DNA of 64,000 nucleotides, taken from NCBI RefSeq assembly GCF_013314895.1, contig NZ_JABTYE010000003.1, forward strand, positions 1-64,000. The letters are read 5' to 3'. Below, piece by piece: positions 52,189 through 60,793 of this stretch. The position numbers were made by a program, and so were the translations under genes. The notes beneath the pieces were generated by a model. It was not told the origin of the DNA. It did no database searches and saw only the letters and a list, made by a program, of their open reading frames with translations. This DNA comes from Cupriavidus gilardii (lineage in GTDB: Bacteria > Pseudomonadota > Gammaproteobacteria > Burkholderiales > Burkholderiaceae). Numbering within the stretch: the first letter of the stretch is position 1; the number at the start of each line of letters is the position of its first letter.

Positions 52189-52999
52189 GTTCGCCGCTCC
52201 GCGGTTCGCGGGCCGGGCCCGACTGGATCGCCTTCGCCAGGCCGGCGTCGCGCGCACGCAGGAAGCCTTCGCTCAGATGCGACAGCTGGTGCGTATCGAA
52301 GTGCGCGGACAGCGCCGAGCGCAGCCCCTGCGCATCAAGCGTCCGGTTCAGCGACCGCTTGATCAGCCGCAGGCCGAACGGCGGCGCCTGCGCAATGCGC
52401 GCGGCCAGCGCCATCGCCTCGTCGTCCAGCGCGGCGTCCGGCACCACGCGATTGACCATGCCGATGCGCAGCGCCTCCGCGGCGTCGATCCGGCCGCCGG
52501 CATACAGCATTTCCTTGGCCTTGCGCAGGCCCATCACCCACGGATGGATCAGCACCTCGGTGGCCGCGGCGCCCAGCGTATGGCCGACCGGATCGGAAAA
52601 ATAGGCCGACTCGCTCGCCACGATCAGGTCGCACATATTGGCGATCATGAAGCCGCCCGAGACGCAGGCGCCCTGCACCTGGGCGATGGTGGGCTTGGGG
52701 AAGTCCCAGATGCGCAGGCAGTAGTCGAAGTAGCGCCGGCTCTCGTAGGCCCAGCGTTCCTCCACCGTGAAGTCGGCGCGCCTGGCCTGCGCTTCCTTCA
52801 GGTCGTGGCCGGCCGAGAAATGATTGCCGCGTCCGCCGATCACCACCACGCGCACGGTGTCGTCGTGCTCTGCCGCCTGCAGCGCGGCGTCCAGTTCGTC
52901 CAGCATTTGCTGGCTTTGGGCATTGCGCGCGCTCTCGCGCGACAGCCACAGGCGCCGTACCGCGCCTGTCTGCTCGATCTCGATGGTGGCATTGCCCAT
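52178..52999 (-). CDS. enoyl-CoA hydratase/isomerase-family protein
   Basis: A 273-residue crotonase-fold enzyme. The oxyanion-hole segments are NHFSAGHDLKEA and QGACVSGGFMIANMCDLIVASE, followed by FSDPVGHTLG. The usual catalytic Glu pair is not obvious (FMIANMCDL in place of GGGxELA), so hydratase activity should not be assumed. It is the first gene of the minus-strand catabolic operon, whose predicted promoter holds the IclR palindrome. Confidence 0.87.
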   Translation of the reverse strand: MGNATIEIEQTGAVRRLWLSRESARNAQSQQMLDELDAALQAAEHDDTVRVVVIGGRGNHFSAGHDLKEAQARRADFTVEERWAYESRRYFDYCLRIWDFPKPTIAQVQGACVSGGFMIANMCDLIVASESAYFSDPVGHTLGAAATEVLIHPWVMGLRKAKEMLYAGGRIDAAEALRIGMVNRVVPDAALDDEAMALAARIAQAPPFGLRLIKRSLNRTLDAQGLRSALSAHFDTHQLSHLSEGFLRARDAGLAKAIQSGPAREPRSGEHGA

Positions 53000-53058
53000 C
53001 CCGGTCTCCTCGTCTCGTGTTGTTTGTCTTTCAGCGGTCTTGTCGTCGGACGAGGGCC

Positions 53059-53088
53059 AGTGTAGAAAGCGAGGTTTCTACAATGCAA
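53059..53088 (-). promoter_or_regulatory. catabolic-operon promoter containing an IclR-type palindrome
   Basis: Minus-strand TTGCAT (53088-53083), 18-bp spacer, TACACT (53064-53059). The perfect inverted repeat TGTAGAAA (53061-53068) / TTTCTACA (53075-53082) with a 6-bp centre fills the spacer and -10. On the plus strand a TACAAT (53079-53084) could be the -10 of the iclR gene, so one bound dimer could govern both directions. Confidence 0.65.
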
Positions 53089-53114
53089 ACTTATCCTCGC
53101 CAAATAACCACTAT

Positions 53115-53903
53115 ATGGACAAAGCGATGACCAAGGAGACGAAGACCGCCGGGACCGCCGGGGCACAGACGCTGCGGCGCGGCCTGCAGCTGCTGCGGCT
53201 GATGGCGGAGCGGCAGGAGGAAGGACTGTCGCTGGCCGAGCTGGTCGAGGCGACCGGCCTCGAGCGGCCGACGGCCTACCGGCTGCTGTGCTGCCTGGAA
53301 GAGGAACGCTTCGCCGAGCGCCATCCGGCCAGCAAGCGCTATCGGCTCGGACTGGACGCGCTGCAGCTGGGCGCCGCCGTCCATGACAAGGCGCCGGTGG
53401 TCGACCTGGTGCTGCCGGCGATGAAGCGGCTGGCGCGGCTGTCGGGCGATACCGTGTTCCTGGTGGTGCAGCAGGGCGACTTCACCGTCTGCCTGCATCG
53501 CGAGGAAGGGCCCTTTCCGGTGCGCATCTTCACGACCGTGCCGCAGCAGCGGCGGCTGCTGGGCATCGGTGCCGGCGGCCTTGCCCTGATGGCGAAGATG
53601 CGCGACGACGCGATCCGCGAGGTGTTCAAGCGGCGCGCCTCGCTCTACGCCGAACACGGCATGACGCTGGCCAAGCTGAACAGCGCGGTCGAACGCGCGC
53701 GCAAGAAGGGCTTCGCCGAGATCGTCGACAGCATCACGGCCGGCGTGTCCGGCGTGGGCTGCGCCTTCACGCTGCCCTATGGCGCCGAGGCGGCGATCAG
53801 CCTGGGCGCGATCAGCAGCCGCATGCATGCCGGGCGACGCGTGGAGCTGGGCCGGCTGCTGCGCGAAGAACTGGGGCAGGCGTTCGGCAGCGAGCCGGCT
53901 TGA
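53115..53903 (+). CDS. IclR-family transcriptional regulator
   Basis: A 262-residue regulator. The N-terminal winged HTH is at residues about 17-75 (LRRGLQLLRLMAERQEEGLSLAELVEATGL, then ERPTAYRLLCCLEEE), followed by the IclR effector domain (VVQQGDFTVCLHREEGPFPVR; GAGGLALMAKM; VSGVGCAFTLPYG). ATG 53115 lacks a clear ribosome-binding site; ATG 53127 is possible. It is divergent from the enoyl-CoA hydratase operon and probably controls it through the palindrome at 53061-53082. Confidence 0.92.
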   Translation: MDKAMTKETKTAGTAGAQTLRRGLQLLRLMAERQEEGLSLAELVEATGLERPTAYRLLCCLEEERFAERHPASKRYRLGLDALQLGAAVHDKAPVVDLVLPAMKRLARLSGDTVFLVVQQGDFTVCLHREEGPFPVRIFTTVPQQRRLLGIGAGGLALMAKMRDDAIREVFKRRASLYAEHGMTLAKLNSAVERARKKGFAEIVDSITAGVSGVGCAFTLPYGAEAAISLGAISSRMHAGRRVELGRLLREELGQAFGSEPA

Positions 53904-53936
53904 GCGGCCGGGCGGGCTCCGTCGGGATCGCCGTAA

Positions 53937-54686
53937 CTAGCCGATGCGGCCGAGCACCGTCGGCAAACCCGATGCCAGCATCATCACGCCGGACACCGTC
54001 AGCAGCGTCAGCACGATCGCGCGGAAGCGCGCTTCGTCGATGCGGTGATAGACGCGGGCGCCGATCAGCGCGGGGATCAGCATCGCGGGCGCGACCACGG
54101 CGAACCGGGGCAGCATCTCCGCGGTGACGTTGCCGGCGAGCAGGTAGACCGCCATCGTCACCATCAGGATGGTCAGGTTGAAGTTCTGGATGATGGCGCG
54201 CTGCCGGTCCTTGTCGTAGCCGCGCAAGGTGCACCACAGTGTCGGCACGGTGCCGCTGAAACCGCCGATCGCGCTCATCACGCCGCCGACCAGTCCGGCG
54301 CCGGCATCGCCGGGCTTGCCACCCCACCGCAGCGGCGGCAGCCGCCGCGCCATCAGCATGGCAGGACACCACAGCACCAGGAAGGCGCCGATCGCGGTCT
54401 TGAACGACGCCATGTCCAGATACGGCAGCAGCAGCATGCCGAGCGGAATGCCCGCCAGCCCGCCGACGATGAAGGGCAGCAGCGCGGCGACATCGAAGCC
54501 GCGCCGCACGCGCACCGCGGCGATGATCTGCCCGGTCAGCGAACCGAACACCGTCAACACCGCGGCCATGCGCGGCTCGAGCGTCCACGCCCACAGCGAC
54601 ATCGCCACCATGCCGAAGGCAAAGCCCGACAGGCCCTGCACGAATCCCGCGAGGGCGGCACCAAGGGCAATGATCAGATATTCCAT
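53937..54686 (-). CDS. TauE/SafE-family membrane permease
   Basis: A 249-residue protein with seven or eight membrane helices. The opening AALAGFVQGLSGFAFGMVAMSLW and the repeat-like GGVMSAIGGFSGTVPTLW are the two family motifs. TauE/SafE proteins are proposed exporters of sulfite, sulfoacetate or other small anions. It lies 89 bp downstream of the aminotransferase gene on the same strand, so it may export an organic acid of that pathway, but no substrate can be named. Confidence 0.88.
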   Translation of the reverse strand: MEYLIIALGAALAGFVQGLSGFAFGMVAMSLWAWTLEPRMAAVLTVFGSLTGQIIAAVRVRRGFDVAALLPFIVGGLAGIPLGMLLLPYLDMASFKTAIGAFLVLWCPAMLMARRLPPLRWGGKPGDAGAGLVGGVMSAIGGFSGTVPTLWCTLRGYDKDRQRAIIQNFNLTILMVTMAVYLLAGNVTAEMLPRFAVVAPAMLIPALIGARVYHRIDEARFRAIVLTLLTVSGVMMLASGLPTVLGRIG

Positions 54687-54775
54687 AGGACGGTCGGAAA
54701 GGCGGTCACGGGGGGACCGCCTGAGGCGCTCGCGAAGCCCGCGATATTACCCGGGAATGCCCCCGCCCGGGGCCG

Positions 54776-55999
54776 TCAAACCCGCGCCAACGCGCGCGCG
54801 AGACGCCGTACGCCCTCTTCGATCTCGGCCACCGAAGGCGTCGCGAACGACAGCCGCAGCGCCGGCGACGGCTGGCCGGACGCCACGTGGAAGGCCTTGC
54901 CGGGGACGAACAGCACGTTTTCCTCGATCGCTTCGCGCAGCAGCTCGGCGGAGTCGGTGCCGTCCGGGAGCGAGGCCCAGACGAACATGCCGCCAGCGGG
55001 CCGCACATATTGGATCCGGCCGCCGAGCTCGCGATCGAGCGCCGACACCATGGCGTCGCGCTTGTCCCGGTAGACCTCGACGATGCGCGCGAGCTGTCCG
55101 CGCAGATGGCCGGCGTCCAGATAGGCGGCCATCGCGCGCTGGATCCACGGCGGCGTGCACAGGTCCGAGGCCTGCTTGGCCAGCACCGCGCGCCGCACCA
55201 CGTCGGGATGCGCGGCCATCCAGCCGATCCGCAGGCCGGGGGCCACGGTCTTCGACAGGCTGCCCAGATAAATGATGCGATCCCGCAGCGACGGTTCGCC
55301 ATTGGCCATCGCCAGCAGCGTGGCCGGCGGCGCGCCGTCGAACGCGAGGCAGCCGTATGGGTCGTCCTCGATCACCAGCAGTTCGTATTGCGCCGCGAGC
55401 CGCAATACCTCCTGGCGCCACCGCACCGACAACGTCGCGCCGGTCGGATTGGCGAAGGTCGGCACCAGATAGATCAGCCGCGGCCGCTCGGCCGGTGCGC
55501 ACTCACGCAGGCATTGCTCGAGCGCGGCGGTATCGATGCCTTCGGCGTCGGCCGGCACCGGCACCAGCCGGGCGCCGGCCAGGCGCAGCGCCTGGATCGC
55601 GGCCGGATAGGTCGGCGCCTCGACGATCACCGGCACGCCGGGTTCGACGAAGGCGCGCACCAGGAAGTCGAAGCCCTGCTGCGAGCCGGAGGTCACCAGA
55701 ATCCGTTCGGCAGGCGTCGGCGCACCGGCCTGCGCCATCTGCCGGCTCAGCGCCTCGCGCAGCGCCGGCACGCCTTCGGTGGCACCGTATTGCAGGCATT
55801 CGGCCGGATGGCTGGCCAGTGCCTCGGCCATGCACTGGCCGATCGCCGCGGTGTCGAAGGTCGAGGCGGCCGGATAGCCGCCGGCGAACGAGATCATGCC
55901 CGGACGCGACAGGTACTGGAACAGCTCGCGGATCGGCGAGCCGACCGGCTGCTGGAAAGCCGAGGCAAAGGGGAACATGGGCGTGTCCTGGCTGGTCAT
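54776..55999 (-). CDS. PLP-dependent aminotransferase, 2-aminoadipate/aromatic type (LysN/MocR-like fold I)
   Basis: A 407-residue class I/II aminotransferase. The PLP lysine is in YLGSLSKTVAPGLRIGW, with FANPTGATLS, the Asp of VIEDDPYGCLAF, and the C-terminal Arg of PALRLSF. The N-terminal FQYLSRPGMISFAGGYP matches the 2-aminoadipate/kynurenine/aromatic branch. It shares an operon with a DUF1338 enzyme and a D-2-hydroxyacid dehydrogenase, so 2-aminoadipate to 2-oxoadipate is the best guess. Its start follows a duplicated 17-bp segment. Confidence 0.88.
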   Translation of the reverse strand: MTSQDTPMFPFASAFQQPVGSPIRELFQYLSRPGMISFAGGYPAASTFDTAAIGQCMAEALASHPAECLQYGATEGVPALREALSRQMAQAGAPTPAERILVTSGSQQGFDFLVRAFVEPGVPVIVEAPTYPAAIQALRLAGARLVPVPADAEGIDTAALEQCLRECAPAERPRLIYLVPTFANPTGATLSVRWRQEVLRLAAQYELLVIEDDPYGCLAFDGAPPATLLAMANGEPSLRDRIIYLGSLSKTVAPGLRIGWMAAHPDVVRRAVLAKQASDLCTPPWIQRAMAAYLDAGHLRGQLARIVEVYRDKRDAMVSALDRELGGRIQYVRPAGGMFVWASLPDGTDSAELLREAIEENVLFVPGKAFHVASGQPSPALRLSFATPSVAEIEEGVRRLARALARV

Positions 56000-56017
56000 T
56001 TGTCCTGGCTGGTCATT
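55984..56017. repeat. perfect 17-bp tandem duplication at a gene junction
   Basis: TGTCCTGGCTGGTCATT occurs at 55984-56000 and again at 56001-56017. Each copy carries an ATG (minus strand). Since 17 is not a multiple of three, the two ATGs are in different frames. Confidence 0.95.
55996..56016 (-). CDS. six-codon minicistron (MTSQDK) created by the duplication
   Basis: ATG 56016 overlaps the dehydrogenase stop (ATGA). The reading frame ends after six codons at a TGA (55998-55996) that overlaps the aminotransferase ATG (55999-55997), again as ATGA. Translation could therefore pass from dehydrogenase to minicistron to aminotransferase by two couplings. Whether it is translated is not known. 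Confidence 0.45.
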   Translation of the reverse strand: MTSQDK

Positions 56018-57440
56018 CGCCGTTGCCGAGCCACAGGCGGCTCAACGTGCGGCGCGGATCTAGCCGCGACTGCATCGCGCCGACGTGGTCGAGCACGGCG
56101 TCCGCGGTGAAATCGCGATAGAAGCGTTCGTTGTACGGACCGATGCCGTGTTCCGCGCTGAAGCTGCCTTCGAAGCGTTCCACGGTCAGCCGGTACAGCT
56201 CGGCCCGGACCTCGCCCGCCACCGCCTCGTCGAATGCCGGCGCGTCCTGCAGCGGCCAGACCATGTTCAGGTGAACGCCGCCGTCGCCGAGATGGCCGAA
56301 GTCGTAGATCCGCAGCCACGGCCAGCGCGCCGCGATCAGCGCGCGCGCCTCGGCGCGGAAGGCAGGAAAACGCGAGCGCGGCACCGACAGGTCCAGCGCG
56401 ATGATCTTGCCTTCGTGACGGATCGACTCGGTGATCGAATGGCGCAGGCACCAGAGCGCCTCCGGCTTGCCGACCACGGCGTTGCCGATCAGCGTGCCGT
56501 AGTGGCGCTCCAGGAAGTCCATCAGCAGCGCCTCGAGGTCGAGCCCGCCGGCGCGGCTCGGCATCGTCGACGACAGCTCGACCAGCATCGCGTAGTCGGC
56601 CCCTTCCATCTCGGCGAAGGGGTCTTCGACATCGTCCAGATGGCGCACCACGGCCTGCGCCGCTTCGCGCGAAATGCCCTCGCACGACGACAGGAAATCG
56701 CCCAGTTCCGCGTTCAATGCCAGCAGCAGCGCCTCGAGTTCGGCCACGCCGGTGGGGACCAGCAGCGCGGTGGCAGTCTGCGCCGGCAGCGGATAGACCC
56801 GCAGGGTCGCCGCGGTGACCACGCCGAAGGCGCCGCCGGTGCCGACGAACAGCTGCTTGAAATCGAAGCCGACATTGTTCTTGCGCAGCGCCCGGTTCAG
56901 GTCGAGCAGCGCGCCTGCGGGCTCGGCCAGCACCGCTTCGACGCCCAGCAGGTTCTGGCGGACGTCGCCGTACTTCAGCAGCCGCGCGCCGCCGGTGTTG
57001 GCGGCGATCATGCCGCCGATGGTCGGGTCGGCACCCAGGTCCACCGGAAAGAACAGGCCGTCCTGCGCGAGCCGGGTATTGAGCTCGCTGAGCAGCACGC
57101 CGGCGCCGACGGTCACCGACTGGTTCAGCGGGTCGACCGTGATGGCGCCCTTCAGGCGCGCGGTGCTCAGCACGACCTGCTCGCCGCCGGCATCGGGCGT
57201 CGACGCCCCGACCAGACCGGTGTTGGCGCCCTGCACGACCAGCCGCACGCCGAAGCGCTGCGCGGCAGCCACCACGGCCTGCACCTGCTCGCGCGTGGCC
57301 GGCCGCACCACCGCCGCGGCGGTGCCTGCGCCGTAGCGGGCGCCGGTCTCGTAGCCGGCGCGGTCAGTGGCTTCGGTCAGCACGTCCAGGTCCGGATGGG
57401 CCTGCGACAGATATCCGATCAGCTCCTTGCTGGACGACAT
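56013..57440 (-). CDS. FAD-linked D-2-hydroxyacid dehydrogenase (D-2-hydroxyglutarate/GlcD type)
   Basis: A 475-residue PCMH-type FAD oxidoreductase. The FAD-binding part has VRPATREQVQAVVAAAQR, GANTGLVGAS and DPTIGGMIAANTGGARLLKYGD. The C-terminal substrate/metal region is DFGHLGDGGVHLN, then GSFSAEHGIG. It lies 10 bp after the DUF1338 gene. The inferred reaction is D-2-hydroxyglutarate to 2-oxoglutarate, completing a 2-oxoadipate route; D-lactate dehydrogenase is the main alternative. Confidence 0.88.
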   Translation of the reverse strand: MSSSKELIGYLSQAHPDLDVLTEATDRAGYETGARYGAGTAAAVVRPATREQVQAVVAAAQRFGVRLVVQGANTGLVGASTPDAGGEQVVLSTARLKGAITVDPLNQSVTVGAGVLLSELNTRLAQDGLFFPVDLGADPTIGGMIAANTGGARLLKYGDVRQNLLGVEAVLAEPAGALLDLNRALRKNNVGFDFKQLFVGTGGAFGVVTAATLRVYPLPAQTATALLVPTGVAELEALLLALNAELGDFLSSCEGISREAAQAVVRHLDDVEDPFAEMEGADYAMLVELSSTMPSRAGGLDLEALLMDFLERHYGTLIGNAVVGKPEALWCLRHSITESIRHEGKIIALDLSVPRSRFPAFRAEARALIAARWPWLRIYDFGHLGDGGVHLNMVWPLQDAPAFDEAVAGEVRAELYRLTVERFEGSFSAEHGIGPYNERFYRDFTADAVLDHVGAMQSRLDPRRTLSRLWLGNGE

Positions 57441-57450
57441 CTGCGCAGCC

Positions 57451-58470
57451 TCAGACCGTGGCCGCGGTCATCTTGAAGATGCCCTGCGCGTTGGAGGCGT
57501 CGAAGCCCAGGTCCAGCTTGTTCTGGCTGCCGCCATCGGCATAGCGGTCGCGCGTGATGAACTCGTAGAACGAGCCCGGCACCTCGCGCATCACGATCTC
57601 GCCCGCGGCGCCGACGAACTCGCGCATCACCGGATCGGCACGGAACGCGGTCTGCTTGACGCGGCCGCTGCCGGAGACCTCGACCTTCTCCTTGATCGGT
57701 CGGCCGAGCGCGCGCTGCTGGTCGCTCAGCGCAAACACGTCCTCGACGCGGTCGGTCGCATGGTTGAAGGCATTGCCTTCGGTGGCGATCCACGCCATCT
57801 CCGCCGATTCCTGCAGGATGCGCTGGTAGTCCTCCAGCCGCGGCGTGGCGTGATGGCGCTCGAAGCAGGCGGTGAGGTTGCGAATCACGTGGACGGCCTC
57901 GTCCAGCGGCAGCGTGCGGTCGCGATCGAGCTTCCACAGCAGCGCCACCGTGTCCGGACGCAGCGGGTCGACCGAGGTCGACACCACGCGGGTGACCGCG
58001 GCCTGCAGCTCGGCGCTGAAGCGCTCCGGGTGGAATTCGCTGACGAAGAATTGTGCGATGCCGTCCGGCGCGTCCTCGTGCGCATACGAGCGGCCGGTCA
58101 TGCCGATGCGGTCGAGCGGATAGGTGCCGTTCAGGCGATAGCCCAGCGGCCGCAGGAAGCGCGTGAAGGCGGCCTCTCCCGGGGGCAACTGGCCGTTGGC
58201 CTGCCAGGCCACCGTGCGCAGCGCGCCATGATCGAAATTGACCTTGCCGCCGGCGGCGGCCACATCCTCGGTGTACTCGCGGCCGGTCGGCACGCGCGTC
58301 AGGATGCCGTCGAACAGCACGACGTTCAGCGCGTGCGCGATTTCGGCGCGGCTGGGCTGGCCAGCGGCGCCCGCGGGCAGACCGGCGGGCGTTTCGATCA
58401 GCGACAGCAGCTTGGCGGCCTTGGTCGCGCCCACGCAGGCGGACACCAGAGAGAGGATGTGATCGGACAT
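57451..58470 (-). CDS. DUF1338 protein, probable 2-oxoadipate dioxygenase/decarboxylase (HglS-like)
   Basis: A 339-residue vicinal-oxygen-chelate-like protein, the short form of the family. The metal ligands expected from HglS of Pseudomonas putida are seen as His81 (NFDHGALRTV), His237 (AFNHATDRVEDV) and Glu303 (SFYEFITRDRY), and the substrate-binding Arg four residues after the first His is Arg85. HglS converts 2-oxoadipate to D-2-hydroxyglutarate and CO2 with O2. Beside an aminotransferase and a D-2-hydroxyacid dehydrogenase this fits a lysine/2-aminoadipate catabolic operon. Confidence 0.88.
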   Translation of the reverse strand: MSDHILSLVSACVGATKAAKLLSLIETPAGLPAGAAGQPSRAEIAHALNVVLFDGILTRVPTGREYTEDVAAAGGKVNFDHGALRTVAWQANGQLPPGEAAFTRFLRPLGYRLNGTYPLDRIGMTGRSYAHEDAPDGIAQFFVSEFHPERFSAELQAAVTRVVSTSVDPLRPDTVALLWKLDRDRTLPLDEAVHVIRNLTACFERHHATPRLEDYQRILQESAEMAWIATEGNAFNHATDRVEDVFALSDQQRALGRPIKEKVEVSGSGRVKQTAFRADPVMREFVGAAGEIVMREVPGSFYEFITRDRYADGGSQNKLDLGFDASNAQGIFKMTAATV

Positions 58471-58538
58471 GGAGACTCTGAAGACGATGGCTTGGGAAAC
58501 GGATCGCAGGGGCCGCAGCGCCGGTCCTGCAAAAGGAA

Positions 58539-58563
58539 CGGCGGCCCGCCATGCAGGCCGCCG
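58539..58563 (-). terminator. predicted intrinsic terminator after the second tctC gene
   Basis: An 8-bp GC stem CGGCGGCC (58539-58546) and GGCCGCCG (58556-58563) with a 9-nt loop. On the minus strand it is followed by TTCCTTTTGC, a modest T-rich run. It lies just after the stop of the TctC gene and before the DUF1338 operon. Confidence 0.5.
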
Positions 58564-58573
58564 CAGACGGAAA

Positions 58574-59575
58574 TCAATCGATGGTCGCGCCGGACTGCCT
58601 GACGACCTCGCCCCACTTCTCGCGGTCGCGCTTGACCAGCTCGGCGAACTGGCTCGGCGTGTTGAAGGCGGGCTCGGCGCCGATATTGCGCATGCGGCCG
58701 AGGATCCTGGCGTCGTTCAGCGCGACCGCCAGGTCCTTGGCGATCTTCTCGGCCACCGCAGGGGGTACGCCCTTCGGCGCGAACAGGCCGAACCACGGCG
58801 TCGCGTCGAAGCCCGGCACCGGACCGGCCGCGGCTACCGTCGGCACGTCCTGCAGGGCGGGCGAACGCTGCGCCGAGGTCACCGCCAGCGGCCGCAGCTT
58901 GCCGGCGCGAATGAATTCGAGCGAGGCGGGCAGGTTGTCGAACATCACGTCGACGTTGCCGGCCATCATGTCGGAGATCGCCGGGCTGCTGCCCTTGTAG
59001 GGGACGTGGCTCATCTCGGTCTGGGTCATGCGCTGGAACAGCTCGCCGGCCAGATGGGTCGAGGTGCCGTTGCCGGCCGAAGCCATGTTGACCTTCTTCG
59101 GATTGGCCTTCACGTAGGCGACGAAATCGGGCACGGACATCACCTTGGAGCGCTCCGCGAACGACGGCGACATCACCAGCACGTTTGGCACGCGGGCGAC
59201 CAGCGACACCGGGGCGAAATCGGCGACGTCGTAGGCCAGCTTGCGGTACAGCGTCGGATTGATCGCGAACTCGCCGACCGAGCCCATCAGCAGCGTATAG
59301 CCGTCGGCCGGCGCCTTCGCCGCCAGGCTGGTGCCGACGATGCCGCCGGCACCGGGACGGTTATCGACGATGACCGGTTGGCCCCAGACCTTCGACAATT
59401 GATCGCCGATCAGCCGGGTTACCATATCGGTCGTCCCGCCCGGCGGGTACGGTACGACGATGCGGACCGCCTTGTTCGGAAATTCCTGCGCCTGCGCAAC
59501 GGCTGCGGTCATCGGCACGGTCAGCGCGGCTGCCGCGATGGCGGCAACAATGCGGAACGGGTTCATCGGTGGCAT
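58574..59575 (-). CDS. TctC/Bug-family periplasmic binding protein, copy 2
   Basis: A 333-residue binding protein. The signal peptide covers FRIVAAIAAAALTVPMTAAVA with cleavage near AQAQ, then FPNKAVRIVVPYPPGGTTDMVTRL and NMASAGNGTSTHLAGELFQ. ATG 59575 has GGAGGAG five bases upstream, which decides between two possible starts. An orphan Bug receptor divergent from a LysR regulator (204-bp gap) and upstream of the 2-oxoadipate operon; its ligand may be a dicarboxylate such as 2-oxoadipate or glutarate. Confidence 0.93.
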   Translation of the reverse strand: MPPMNPFRIVAAIAAAALTVPMTAAVAQAQEFPNKAVRIVVPYPPGGTTDMVTRLIGDQLSKVWGQPVIVDNRPGAGGIVGTSLAAKAPADGYTLLMGSVGEFAINPTLYRKLAYDVADFAPVSLVARVPNVLVMSPSFAERSKVMSVPDFVAYVKANPKKVNMASAGNGTSTHLAGELFQRMTQTEMSHVPYKGSSPAISDMMAGNVDVMFDNLPASLEFIRAGKLRPLAVTSAQRSPALQDVPTVAAAGPVPGFDATPWFGLFAPKGVPPAVAEKIAKDLAVALNDARILGRMRNIGAEPAFNTPSQFAELVKRDREKWGEVVRQSGATID

Positions 59576-59779
59576 GCGGTCTCCTCCGGGGCTCTTGCTG
59601 TGTTGGTATTGGTGTTGGTATTGGCTTTGGGTTTTGCTACGGCGCCGATTCTTTCTCATCGCCGAACCGTGCTCAAGCGAAAAATTTGCCGGGGCTGATG
59701 AGAAAAACGCATCAACTCGTCAACCCACAACTCACCCACGTCTCACCCACGTCCCACTTACGTTCCAACCTCCGCGCCA

Positions 59780-60694
59780 ATGGCTTTTCGCGTTCCCAGC
59801 CTGTCCAGTCTTCGCGCCTTCGAGGCCGCCGCCTCGCATCTGAATCTGCGCCGCGCGGCGGCCGATCTCTACGTCACCGAAAGCGCCGTGTCGCGGCAGA
59901 TCGCCACGCTGGAGAGCCAGCTCGGCGTGCAGCTGTTTCATCGCGTCAATCAGCGCCTGACGCTGACGCCGGCCGGCAAGCTGTACAGCCGGCAGGTCCG
60001 CGAGACGCTGCGCAAGCTGCAGCGCGATACGCTGGACATCATGGCTCACGAGGGCAGCGGCGGCATCGTCGAGCTCGCCTGCCTGCCGACGCTGGCGGTC
60101 GAATGGCTGATTCCCCGGCTGCCCGAGTTCTACGCGCGCCATCCGCAGGTGGTGCTGAACCTGACCGCGCGCTCCGATGTGTTCCTGTTCGACGGGACCG
60201 ACTTCGACGCCGCGGTTCATTTCGGCGAGCCGCACTATCCGGGCGCGCGCGCCGATCCGCTGTTTCCGGAGGAGTCAGTGCCGGTCTGCCATCCCGATTA
60301 TTTCGGCGGCCGCAAACGCATCCGCCCGGCCGATATCGCGGGGGCCGAGCTGCTGCATCTGTCGACGCGCCAGTTCGAGTGGGAACAATGGATGCGCCTG
60401 GCAGGGGTCGAGGACGTCAATGCGATGCGCGGCACGCGCTACGACCACCACAGCATGGTGATCGCCGCCGCGCGCGCAAAGCTCGGCATCGGGCTGGTGC
60501 CGCGCTTCCTGGTGGAGCGCTATCTGAAGGAAGGGGAGCTGGTGATGCCCGTGCCGTTGGCGATGCCGTCATCGGGCGGGTACTACCTCGTTTATCCCGA
60601 GATGCAGCCGGTCAGCGACGCGATGTCGCGGGTGCGGGAATGGCTGCTGGAATCGGCGTCGGAGTTCGTGCGGGCGACGCAGGCTCGGGCATAA
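59780..60694 (+). CDS. LysR-family regulator, GcvA-like
   Basis: A 304-residue LysR regulator. The HTH is PSLSSLRAFEAAASHLNLRR, then AAADLYVTESAVSRQIATLE, the GcvA-type pattern. The effector domain has TLAVEWLIPRLPEFYARHPQV and DFDAAVHFGEPHYPG. The 204-bp divergent region to the TctC gene has an exact 12-bp tandem duplication (59601-59624) and an 11-bp one (59731-59752). It probably regulates the adjacent tctC and perhaps the DUF1338 operon. A strong hairpin (60743-60762) ends the gene. Confidence 0.92.
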   Translation: MAFRVPSLSSLRAFEAAASHLNLRRAAADLYVTESAVSRQIATLESQLGVQLFHRVNQRLTLTPAGKLYSRQVRETLRKLQRDTLDIMAHEGSGGIVELACLPTLAVEWLIPRLPEFYARHPQVVLNLTARSDVFLFDGTDFDAAVHFGEPHYPGARADPLFPEESVPVCHPDYFGGRKRIRPADIAGAELLHLSTRQFEWEQWMRLAGVEDVNAMRGTRYDHHSMVIAAARAKLGIGLVPRFLVERYLKEGELVMPVPLAMPSSGGYYLVYPEMQPVSDAMSRVREWLLESASEFVRATQARA

Positions 60695-60742
60695 GACGCG
60701 GGCATATGGCTCGGGCATAAGGCGGGGACATCAAGCATGAAA

Positions 60743-60762
60743 AAGGCCGGCGAGCCGGCCTT
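60743..60762 (-). terminator. bidirectional hairpin between the LysR and GntR genes
   Basis: AAGGCCGGC (60743-60751), 2-nt loop, GCCGGCCTT (60754-60762). On the minus strand it is followed by a T-run (TTTTTCATG), a textbook intrinsic terminator for the gntR transcript. It also ends convergent transcription from the LysR gene. Confidence 0.85.
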
Positions 60763-60793
60763 CGATGTTTGCGCAGCATGCCGCGGGCAGCCG

